Source: a virus. Taken from it: 64,000 bases of DNA. Shown in pieces: positions 35,388 through 42,616 of this stretch. A program made the translations under genes and the position numbers. Below the pieces are notes generated by a model. That model saw only the letters and a program-made list of their open reading frames with translations. It had not been told where the DNA came from and searched no databases. Position 1 is the stretch's first letter. Each line of letters starts with the position of its first letter. The DNA lies in IMG/VR virus record IMGVR_UViG_3300042868_011225, positions 1-64,000 of that record; one strand, given 5' to 3'.

Positions 35388-36157
35388 TGAAGAAAACAAA
35401 ATTTAACCCACAATTACTTAAAGAAGAACTTAATAGATTCAAACTTATAAACGAATATTCTTTCTACAAAGAAGCTCAAGCAGAAGATGATGATTTATTA
35501 TTAGGTGGATTAGACGAAGCTGATGAAGAACCAGAAGGTGCAGATGCAATAGCAAATGATTTAGGGGTACCACCTCCAGATGCTGCAGCACCAGATGTAG
35601 ATTTTGGTGGAGAACCTCAAGCAGGCGATGCAGCACCAGCTGAAGACCCAGCCGCACCTCCTGCAGCAGAAGTAGCACCAGAAGCACCTATGGCACCAAT
35701 TGAAGGGCCTGCAGAAGAACCTGCAGAAGAACCTGCAGGAGATGAAGTTGAATTGGATGTAACGGATTTAGTAGATTCAACAGATGAAGCTAAAAGTGCT
35801 GCAGATAAAGCAAGTCAAAACACAAAACTTCTTATGAAAAAACTAGAAGACTTAGAATCACGTATTGCTAGTATGGATGCTGTTAATGGTAAAATTGAAG
35901 CTCTTGAGAAAGAAATAATCAAAAGAAATCCAACCAATGTTGAAAAATTAGAAATGCAATCGTTACATTCTGGTCCTTATACTCAAAAATTAACAGATTA
36001 CTGGGCTGACAAACATGGTGCGTATGATGTAATGGGTAATGATAAAAAAGAAGAATACATATTAGATAAAGATACTATTGATTCTGATTACAGTGAAGGG
36101 GATATTAAACAAAGTTTTGCTGTAAAACCAGAAGACTATGATGAAGAAGATATCTAA
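35387..36157 (+). CDS. Acidic Pro/Ala/Glu-rich protein (256 aa)
   Basis: The N-terminal 30 residues are basic and helical. Residues about 32-120 are strongly acidic and Pro/Ala-rich (A-P-A-E-D-P-A-A-P-P-A-A-E, E-E-P-A-E-E-P-A), locally raising the GC content. Residues about 128-180 form a coiled coil (L-L-M-K-K-L-E-D-L-E-S-R-I), followed by a polar tail ending D-Y-D-E-E-D-I. Acidic linker plus coiled coil occurs in phage core/scaffold and other assembly proteins, but no family is recognised. It is coupled to the 60-residue gene and closed by a terminator. Confidence 0.65.
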   Translation: MKKTKFNPQLLKEELNRFKLINEYSFYKEAQAEDDDLLLGGLDEADEEPEGADAIANDLGVPPPDAAAPDVDFGGEPQAGDAAPAEDPAAPPAAEVAPEAPMAPIEGPAEEPAEEPAGDEVELDVTDLVDSTDEAKSAADKASQNTKLLMKKLEDLESRIASMDAVNGKIEALEKEIIKRNPTNVEKLEMQSLHSGPYTQKLTDYWADKHGAYDVMGNDKKEEYILDKDTIDSDYSEGDIKQSFAVKPEDYDEEDI

Positions 36158-36180
36158 TAACAAATAAAATTATTAAACTA

Positions 36181-36210
36181 AACCTCTGATTATCAGGGGT
36201 TTTTTTATTT
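36181..36210 (+). terminator. Rho-independent terminator after 36157
   Basis: AACCTCTGA pairs with TCAGGGGTT (one T-G pair, TTA loop), followed by a T-run. It separates the four-gene unit from the DNA replication genes. Confidence 0.9.
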
Positions 36211-36307
36211 TATGAAAATAAATTAAATAAAAAACTTGGTAGATGATATTATTAAGTGTAAGTTTGTAAAAAATAAGTAAAATATGTAAAATAGTTGCTT
36301 AAAATGC

Positions 36308-36338
36308 TTGACTTTTTTAAAAAATATTCGTATATTTG
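36308..36338 (+). promoter_or_regulatory. Bacteroidota-type promoter for the ssDNA-binding protein gene
   Basis: TTG (36308-36310), exactly 20 nt, TATATTTG (36331-36338), a full match to TTG / TAnnTTTG. The leader to the ATG at 36410 would be about 65 nt and A-rich. Confidence 0.75.
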
Positions 36339-36409
36339 TATATTAAAAAACTTTAGAAAACTAAAACATAACCTAGAAAAATAACAATTAATTAAATAAA
36401 TTTAGAAAA

Positions 36410-37324
36410 ATGAACAAAGAAGAAGATGACTTATTGGCAATGTTGGCTCAATACGAAGAAAACAACAAACCACTTTACGTAAAAAGCGAAACCGCTAAAA
36501 CGTATGACTTAAAAAATTACTTTACAACTTACGATTTAGAAAAAGATGAACAATCTAAAACTAAAGAAATTAGAATCTTACCAAACCCAAAAGGTGGTTC
36601 TCCGTTAGTTGAATTCTATGGCCACACAGCAATGGTTGACGGTCAAAAGAAAACATTCCCATGTTTACAACATGAAAAAGGTACTGCATGTCCTTTCTGC
36701 GAAGCTCGTGAAGCTTTACTTGCCACTGGTGATGCTGGTGACAAAGAATTAGCTAAAAAATATAATGCTAGAAAAATGTATATCGCTAAACTTATCGATA
36801 GAAACCACGAAGACGAAGGTGTTAAATTTTGGAGATTTAATAACGACTACACTAAAAAAGGTGCATTCGATTTAATCCACGGTGTTGTATCTGGTCTTAA
36901 GAAAAACAAAAATATTTCTAGCCCTACTGAAGGTCGTGATTTAACTATCATGATTAACAGAAACCAAACTGGTTTACCAATCATTTCGTCTATCGTAGCA
37001 CAAGATTCTGATGTTTTGAGTGCTGATGCAGATAAAGCTGCTGAATGGTTAGCTGATGAAAGAACATGGGAAGATGTTTATTCAGTAAGAAATTATGATT
37101 ACTTAGCAATTATCGTTAGAGGGTACACACCTATCTGGGATAAAGAAGCTAAATGTTTCGTAGCAAAAGAATTAGCCAAAGAAAACGAAGCAGAATCTAA
37201 TGAATTAGATTCAGAATTGACTATGGCTGTTGAAAATGTTAAAGCTAATGTAACAGCGGCTGAAACAGTTACAAATCCAGTGTCTACCACTCCAGAAGCG
37301 GAAGACGATGATTTACCTTTCTAA
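36410..37324 (+). CDS. Single-stranded DNA-binding protein (T4 gp32-like)
   Basis: A 304-residue protein (T4 gp32 is 301). The zinc ligands are His72, Cys85, Cys94 and Cys97 (G-H-T-A-M-V, then F-P-C-L-Q-H, then A-C-P-F-C), close to the H-13-C-10-C-3-C spacing of gp32. The OB-fold core follows (R-K-M-Y-I-A-K-L-I, F-W-R-F-N-N-D-Y). The C-terminus ends D-D-D-L-P-F, the acidic hook by which ssDNA-binding proteins recruit replication partners. It coats template ssDNA in replication and recombination. Its own host-type promoter and terminator make it a single-gene unit. In T4 gp32 represses its own mRNA; the 65-nt A-rich leader here could serve the same purpose, but that is only inferred. Confidence 0.94.
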   Translation: MNKEEDDLLAMLAQYEENNKPLYVKSETAKTYDLKNYFTTYDLEKDEQSKTKEIRILPNPKGGSPLVEFYGHTAMVDGQKKTFPCLQHEKGTACPFCEAREALLATGDAGDKELAKKYNARKMYIAKLIDRNHEDEGVKFWRFNNDYTKKGAFDLIHGVVSGLKKNKNISSPTEGRDLTIMINRNQTGLPIISSIVAQDSDVLSADADKAAEWLADERTWEDVYSVRNYDYLAIIVRGYTPIWDKEAKCFVAKELAKENEAESNELDSELTMAVENVKANVTAAETVTNPVSTTPEAEDDDLPF

Positions 37325-37341
37325 TCAAAGGTAACAAAACA

Positions 37342-37373
37342 AAAAAAGAAGTGAGAAATTGCTTCTTTTTTTT
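37342..37373 (+). terminator. Rho-independent terminator after the gp32-like gene
   Basis: AAAAAAGAAG pairs with CTTCTTTTTT around a 10-nt loop, followed by T. It is AT-rich, so weaker than the others. Confidence 0.65.
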
Positions 37374-37405
37374 GCTAAAATAACGAGGAATAAAAATTAA
37401 TATTA

Positions 37406-38521
37406 ATGGCTGTAAAACCAAAAAAAACAAATGAAAAACCAGTAATTGAAAAAGTAGCATTCGATTTAGATTCATTCTTAGAATCAGAAAACATTAACTC
37501 AGAACCAAAAGATAAAGAATTATCATGGGTTCCATTATCAAAAGCATGGCATGATGCTTTAAAACTACCTGGATTTCCACGTGGATATTTATCTCTAGTA
37601 AGAGGTTATTCAAACACTGGTAAATCAACAGCGTTTTATGAAGCGATTGCAGGATGTCAAAAGATTGGGGATTTAGCCGTAGTAATTGAAACTGAAGGTA
37701 ACTGGAACACTGAACACGCAAAACAAGTAGGTGTTAAATTTAAAGAAGTTGTAAACGAAGAAACTGGTGAAATTACTGAGAAACCAGATGGTTTTATCTT
37801 GATTAGAAACAAGGATTTGTACAATATGTATAAAAACTACAATCATCAAGATAGTAAAATGATGACTAAACCTACGAGAGGGGAACCAGTTATCGAAGAC
37901 GTTTCATTATTCATTAGCGAAATGCTTCAAAAACAAGAAGATGGTATTATTACCAATAATATGTGTTTCCTATGGGATTCTATCGGTACACTTAACTGTT
38001 ATAAATCAGCTTGTTCAAATACTAGCAACAATATGTGGAATGCAGGTGCTATGGGTTGTTTCCAAGCTATAGTTAACTTTAAAATTCCTTCTAGTAGAAG
38101 TATGGATAGTGAATATACCAACACTATGATTTGTGTTCAAAAAATATGGTTAGATAATATGAACGGAACGGTAGTGAAACACAAAGGTGGTGAATTTATG
38201 TTCTTTAATTCTAGAATTATTGTTCATATTGGTGGTATTCTTACTCACGGAACTAAAAAGTTAACAGCAGTTGCTTTGGGACAAGATTTCCAATTCGGAA
38301 CTGAAGCTAAAATCAGATGTGAGAAAAACCACGTTACAGGTATTGAAAGAAACGGAAGCATTGCATCAACACCACACGGTTATGTTAACCCAAGTGAATT
38401 AGATGCTTACAAAAAAGAAAAAAGACAATTCATCCATGATGCATTAAATGTTAGTTATGATGAAGAAATCAGTTTTCAAGAAACTGAAGGTCGTCTTGAA
38501 GGAGATGATATCAGAGAGTAA
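37406..38521 (+). CDS. UvsX-like RecA-family recombinase
   Basis: A 371-residue protein (T4 UvsX is 391). Walker A is G-Y-S-N-T-G-K-S-T at residues 67-75 and Walker B is C-F-L-W-D-S-I-G near 190. I-E-T-E-G-N-W-N in between fits the catalytic Glu region. It forms filaments on ssDNA for strand exchange and recombination-dependent replication, working with the ssDNA-binding protein encoded just upstream and the 5' nuclease just downstream. It ends in an acidic tail. No separate promoter was recognised in the 81-nt gap, so it may depend on read-through of the weak terminator. Confidence 0.88.
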   Translation: MAVKPKKTNEKPVIEKVAFDLDSFLESENINSEPKDKELSWVPLSKAWHDALKLPGFPRGYLSLVRGYSNTGKSTAFYEAIAGCQKIGDLAVVIETEGNWNTEHAKQVGVKFKEVVNEETGEITEKPDGFILIRNKDLYNMYKNYNHQDSKMMTKPTRGEPVIEDVSLFISEMLQKQEDGIITNNMCFLWDSIGTLNCYKSACSNTSNNMWNAGAMGCFQAIVNFKIPSSRSMDSEYTNTMICVQKIWLDNMNGTVVKHKGGEFMFFNSRIIVHIGGILTHGTKKLTAVALGQDFQFGTEAKIRCEKNHVTGIERNGSIASTPHGYVNPSELDAYKKEKRQFIHDALNVSYDEEISFQETEGRLEGDDIRE

Positions 38522-38536
38522 CAAAAAACGAGTATT

Positions 38537-38551
38537 AACCTTATAAAGGTT
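38537..38551 (+). promoter_or_regulatory. Hairpin just before the RNase H gene start
   Basis: AACCTT-ATA-AAGGTT, a perfect 6-bp stem ending 4 nt before the ATG at 38556. It would partly cover the ribosome landing site, so translational control is possible. No T-run follows. Confidence 0.35.
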
Positions 38552-38555
38552 TAGA

Positions 38556-39608
38556 ATGAACAAAAGACCACCAAAAAATGGTGAAATTAGAGAAGAAATT
38601 CAAAATACACTTTTAGTAGACGGAAATGCCCTGTTTAAACGGGGCTTTTCTGGTGCTAAAGACTTGTATAACAAAGATGGCCTCCATATAGGTGGAGTAT
38701 ACCAATTCCTTACAACACTTCGTATGTTGCTAGAACAAGAAATGTACCACAGAGTCTATGTATTCTGGGATGGTAATTTCAGTGGGAAACTAAGATACGA
38801 AATTTACGAGCCATACAAAAGTGCTCGTGGTAAAGACTACATAAACGGCACTCAGCCAATTGACGAATCAGAATTAAAACAACGCAGAATCGTTTGGGAT
38901 TACCTAAATGAATTATGTATCAGACAATTAAAAGATGAGGTTATTGAAGGTGATGACTTTATAGCATATTATTGCCTTACCAAAAACAAAAACGAAAAAA
39001 TAACTATCTGCACCAATGATAGTGATATGGCTCAACTAATAAATGAAGATGTTAGAATATTTTTCTTAAACTTTAAAAATTATGTTGGTAAAGCCAATTA
39101 TTCTTCGTACTTTAGCCATAATCTAGAAAATTCAATGTTGATTAAGTCAATGATTGGAGATACAGCAGATAGCATCAAAGGAATTAAAGGTTTAGGTGAA
39201 ACGACACTATTAACTCATTTTCCAGATTTGACAAAAAGAAAAGTAACTTTAAATGAAATTATAGAACAAGCTAGTAAACAACAAGAAGAAAGAATCGCAC
39301 TAAAACAGAAACCTCTTAAGGTGTTACAAAACATCATAGATGCCGTTACTGATGGAGTTCAAGGGAATAAAATATATCAAATCAATGAAAGATTGGTTAA
39401 TTTATCTAAACCTATGATGACAAAAGATGGTATAAGAGCGTTAGAACTACTTAAAAATGGTTCTCTACTACCTGAAAACAGGGAATTTACAAAAGTATTT
39501 GAAATGATGAAAAGTCATGGAATAGATAAAGAAATTGGGGAATATCGATACCCAGAATATCTAGTCCCTTTCAAAAAGCTTATCGATAGAGAAATAAAAA
39601 ATAATTAA
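38556..39608 (+). CDS. RNase H / FEN-family 5'-3' nuclease (T4 Rnh-like)
   Basis: A 350-residue protein. Acidic metal-binding residues of the FEN/RNase H fold are present: Asp22 (L-V-D-G-N-A), Asp72 (F-W-D-G-N), Glu131, Asp133 and Asp134 (E-G-D-D-F-I), Asp155 and Asp157 (N-D-S-D-M), and Asp202 and Asp205 (G-D-T-A-D-S). The helix-3-turn-helix follows as I-K-G-L-G-E-T-T. It removes RNA primers and flaps from lagging-strand fragments. It lies between the recombinase and helicase genes, as part of the replication block. An earlier ATG is absent; the first 16 residues are polar and could be flexible. Confidence 0.9.
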   Translation: MNKRPPKNGEIREEIQNTLLVDGNALFKRGFSGAKDLYNKDGLHIGGVYQFLTTLRMLLEQEMYHRVYVFWDGNFSGKLRYEIYEPYKSARGKDYINGTQPIDESELKQRRIVWDYLNELCIRQLKDEVIEGDDFIAYYCLTKNKNEKITICTNDSDMAQLINEDVRIFFLNFKNYVGKANYSSYFSHNLENSMLIKSMIGDTADSIKGIKGLGETTLLTHFPDLTKRKVTLNEIIEQASKQQEERIALKQKPLKVLQNIIDAVTDGVQGNKIYQINERLVNLSKPMMTKDGIRALELLKNGSLLPENREFTKVFEMMKSHGIDKEIGEYRYPEYLVPFKKLIDREIKNN

Positions 39609-39626
39609 AATTAAATTTTAAAAAGT

Positions 39627-40157
39627 ATGTCACAAACAATAGAATTACAAAGAAGAACACCAGTAGAAATAGAAAGATTTGAATTTTCTTTCTTCGTTAA
39701 CGATAATATTATCTGTCAAAGATATTTCAAAATTAGAGATTTTGATGAAAATTTTGCACCGTTAGATGAAGCAGCTGCTAGAGTGTATAAAGCTAATCCT
39801 GCTAAAGAATTAGAAAGGATTAACGTGCTAAAAGAATTAGGTGATTCAGTAGCTGGAATACAAGATGGTATTCTTCCGAATTACTTGAAAAAGAAATCAA
39901 TCGATTACTTATGGGATAATTACAAACCATATTATGCTCAAAATGAAGATTCGTATAAAACCCCACCAAAGAAAGGTGATGTGTTTCAATTTGAAGTTAA
40001 GGTAGATACTATGCCTATACTTAAAGTTGAATTTCCTAACGAATATTTCACTTTAAATCCTAAAATCAATGTTGATATTAGAGAAGTTATTCAAGAAATT
40101 ATTACTGATGTAAGATATTTCTTGAGTGTAAAAAATAATGCAAAAGTGTCGAATTAA
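39627..40157 (+). CDS. Hypothetical protein between RNase H and helicase genes (176 aa)
   Basis: A 176-residue soluble protein with mixed alpha/beta pattern (E-R-F-E-F-S-F-F-V-N-D-N, A-A-A-R-V-Y-K-A-N-P-A-K-E-L). No motif is recognised. Its position, 18 nt after the nuclease gene and just ahead of the replicative helicase gene, suggests a replication accessory role. A helicase-loader function would be attractive but has no sequence support here. A 13-bp hairpin covers its stop codon. Confidence 0.65.
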   Translation: MSQTIELQRRTPVEIERFEFSFFVNDNIICQRYFKIRDFDENFAPLDEAAARVYKANPAKELERINVLKELGDSVAGIQDGILPNYLKKKSIDYLWDNYKPYYAQNEDSYKTPPKKGDVFQFEVKVDTMPILKVEFPNEYFTLNPKINVDIREVIQEIITDVRYFLSVKNNAKVSN

Positions 40158-40170
40158 TTCGATGCTTTTG
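40141..40170 (+). terminator. Hairpin over the stop codon of 39627-40157, possible terminator
   Basis: CAAAAGTGTCGAA (40141-40153) pairs with TTCGATGCTTTTG (40158-40170) around TTAA. The stop codon lies at the loop and right arm. There is no clear T-run, so termination would be weak; it could instead stabilise the upstream mRNA or mark a processing point. Confidence 0.45.
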
Positions 40171-40172
40171 TA

Positions 40173-40180
40173 TATTTATA
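40173..40180 (+). promoter_or_regulatory. TATTTATA motif before the helicase gene
   Basis: It lies 30 nt before the ATG at 40211. Its presence in front of a replication gene means the motif is not limited to structural genes. Confidence 0.4.
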
Positions 40181-40210
40181 ATAACAATGTTTTAAAAGAA
40201 AGGAAAGAAA

Positions 40211-41629
40211 ATGGCAAAAATAGACAAAAGTAATTTAGGATATCTAGGGGCTGAATATCAGTTAAGACTTATCGCTCAGATACTTACCGATAGAAAATTC
40301 GGTAATGCAATCATAGATATTGTTAATCCAAATTACTTTGAAGATGAATACTTAAGAATTGTTGTTGGTGCAATTAAAAACGCCAAAGCAAAAGATGATA
40401 TTATTCCAGATGTTGGTAGTTTGGAATTTAGGTTGTTAGATGAGGTTAAAGACGATACCCAAAGACGATATGCTTTAACACAACTAAGAAAAATAAAAGA
40501 AGCTGACCTTAATGACACTCTTTACGTGCAAGAAACTGCAATGAGATTTTGTAAGCAGCAAGAGCTTATGAAAGCTTTGGCTGAAATTAATAAAATTATT
40601 AGTAAAGGTGAAGTTGATAACTACGAAGAATTAGAAAGTAAATTAAGAAAAGCACTTGAACACGGTGATAGCAAAGATGATGGTATAAACGTATTCGATG
40701 ACATTGATTCTGTTTTGGCAGATGATTTTAGAAAACCAATTCGAACTGGTATTGAAGGGTTAGATGAAATTATGGATGGAGGTTTATCAAAAACTGAATT
40801 AGCTATAATCCTAGCACCATTCGGAGTTGGTAAAACAACAATGATGACCAAAATAGCCAATACGGCAATGCTTGATGGTTATAAAGTTTTACAATTATTT
40901 TTCGAAGATAGTACAAAAGTAATTCAAAGAAAACACTTATCTTGTTGGTCAAAATTTGACCTTAATAGTTTATCAATCCATAAAGAAGAAGTAAAAGAAA
41001 TGGCAGCTAATATGGTTGCTAATAGTAAAGGTAGTTTAGGTGAGATAAGACTTAAAAGATTTTCTAGTGATGGGACAACAATTCCTATTATTAGACAATA
41101 CATTAGAAAATTAATTGCAACAGGTTTTAGACCAGATGTTGTAATCTTAGATTATATTGATGTAGTAGAACCATCAAGAAGATTCGATGATGTAAATGCA
41201 GGTGAAGGTAGTGTAATGAGACAATTCGAAACAATGTTGTTAGAATTAGATATTGCAGGTTGGACAGCTGTTCAAGGTAATAGAAGCTCTATCAAAGCAG
41301 ATGTAGTTGAAGCTGACCAAATGGGTGGTTCAATCAAAAAAGCACAAATTGGACACTTCGTAGTATCTATAGCTAAAACACTAGACCAAAAAGATAAAAG
41401 TACTGCTACTATGGCTATTCTTAAATCTCGTTTTGGTAAATCTGGGATGATATTTGAAGATATCGTATTTGATAATGCTAGAATTCAAATAGAAATGGGT
41501 GAAAACAAACAAGCTTCTACTCGTACCGAATATAAAAATAATGTAGAGGTTAAAGGTCAAAAAAGAACCAATGAAGTGTTAGATGCTATGTTAAATAGAA
41601 ACACTGCTTTAAATAGTGACCTTGTATAA
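40211..41629 (+). CDS. Replicative DNA helicase (T4 gp41 / DnaB-like)
   Basis: A 472-residue protein (T4 gp41 is 475). The N-terminal domain is helical. The RecA-like domain starts near residue 180 with T-G-I-E-G-L-D-E-I-M-D-G-G-L. Walker A is P-F-G-V-G-K-T-T at 203-210, followed by L-Q-L-F-F-E-D-S. Walker B is V-V-I-L-D-Y-I-D near 313. R-S-S-I-K-A-D near 360 and a K-x-R-x-G-K-S-G motif near 418 fit the hexamer-interface regions. It is the ring helicase at the phage fork. It leads a run of three genes with short gaps (helicase, NrdB, NrdA). Confidence 0.92.
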   Translation: MAKIDKSNLGYLGAEYQLRLIAQILTDRKFGNAIIDIVNPNYFEDEYLRIVVGAIKNAKAKDDIIPDVGSLEFRLLDEVKDDTQRRYALTQLRKIKEADLNDTLYVQETAMRFCKQQELMKALAEINKIISKGEVDNYEELESKLRKALEHGDSKDDGINVFDDIDSVLADDFRKPIRTGIEGLDEIMDGGLSKTELAIILAPFGVGKTTMMTKIANTAMLDGYKVLQLFFEDSTKVIQRKHLSCWSKFDLNSLSIHKEEVKEMAANMVANSKGSLGEIRLKRFSSDGTTIPIIRQYIRKLIATGFRPDVVILDYIDVVEPSRRFDDVNAGEGSVMRQFETMLLELDIAGWTAVQGNRSSIKADVVEADQMGGSIKKAQIGHFVVSIAKTLDQKDKSTATMAILKSRFGKSGMIFEDIVFDNARIQIEMGENKQASTRTEYKNNVEVKGQKRTNEVLDAMLNRNTALNSDLV

Positions 41630-41654
41630 ATAAATAACAATAAAAAACAAAACA

Positions 41655-42608
41655 ATGATTGAACCAATTTTAAAACCAAACCCAGATAGGTTTGTTATTT
41701 TTCCAATTGCCCACCAAGATTTATGGGATTACTATGAAATCGAATTAGAAGCGATGTGGACAGTAAAAGAAGTTGACTTATCCAAAGACATTGAACACTG
41801 GAATAAGAAACTTAACGATAATGAAAGATTTTTCATTAAAAATGTGTTGGCATTTTTTGCTGCATCGGATGGTATTGTAAATGAAAACCTAGCTATTAAC
41901 TTTTTAAATGAAGTTCAATACCCAGAAGCTAAATTCTTTTATGGATTTCAAATTATGATGGAAAATATCCATAGTAATATGTATTCACTTCTTATTGATA
42001 CTTACATCAAAGACTTAAAAGAAAGAAATGAATGTTTCAAAGCAATTGAATACATGCCACCAGTAAAGAAAAAAGCTGAATGGGCACTTAAATGGATTGA
42101 ATCAGATTCATTTGTTGAAAGACTTATTGCATTTGTTGCTGTGGAAGGTATTTTCTTTTCAGGTTCATTCTGTAGTATCTTTTATTTAAAATCTAGAGGT
42201 CTTATGCCAGGTTTATGTGATTCTAATACGTTTATTTCTAGAGATGAGGCATTGCATGCTGATTTTGCAATTCATTTATTAAACAATCACATCGTAAACA
42301 AACCAACCAAAGATAGAATTCGTGAAATCTTTTTATCTGCGTTAGAAATCGAAAAAGAATTCATTACTGAATCTTTACCAGTTTCATTGATTGGTATGAA
42401 TGCTGATTTGATGAAACAATATTTAGAATTTGTTGTAGATGGGTTATTAATTCAATTAGGTTGTGAAAAAGAATTTAATTCAAAAAACCCATTTGAATTT
42501 ATGAATCAAATCACACTTAAAACAAAACAAAATTTCTTTGAAGGAAGGTCCTCAGAGTATAAAGCGGCTGATTTATCTGGTGCTATTTCATTTGATGAAG
42601 AAATATAA
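41655..42608 (+). CDS. nrdB: Class I ribonucleotide reductase small subunit
   Basis: A 317-residue NrdB. All di-iron ligands and the radical Tyr are present: Asp72 (A-S-D-G-I-V), Glu103 and His106 with Tyr110 (M-E-N-I-H-S-N-M-Y), Glu164 (A-V-E-G-I-F), and Glu198 and His201 (R-D-E-A-L-H). Phrases such as [23 protein letters not shown] and F-Y-G-F-Q-I closely resemble the eukaryote-type R2 branch rather than E. coli NrdB. It supplies the tyrosyl radical for dNTP synthesis during replication. The C-terminal tail, F-D-E-E-I, should dock on NrdA, encoded 8 nt downstream. Confidence 0.95.
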   Translation: MIEPILKPNPDRFVIFPIAHQDLWDYYEIELEAMWTVKEVDLSKDIEHWNKKLNDNERFFIKNVLAFFAASDGIVNENLAINFLNEVQYPEAKFFYGFQIMMENIHSNMYSLLIDTYIKDLKERNECFKAIEYMPPVKKKAEWALKWIESDSFVERLIAFVAVEGIFFSGSFCSIFYLKSRGLMPGLCDSNTFISRDEALHADFAIHLLNNHIVNKPTKDRIREIFLSALEIEKEFITESLPVSLIGMNADLMKQYLEFVVDGLLIQLGCEKEFNSKNPFEFMNQITLKTKQNFFEGRSSEYKAADLSGAISFDEEI

Positions 42609-42616
42609 GTAAAAAT

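Noticed and set aside
35445-35687. Leu/His-rich minus-strand ORF
   Set aside because: It is the antisense of the Pro/Ala/Glu-rich linker of the 35387 gene, with an unnatural composition and no promoter.
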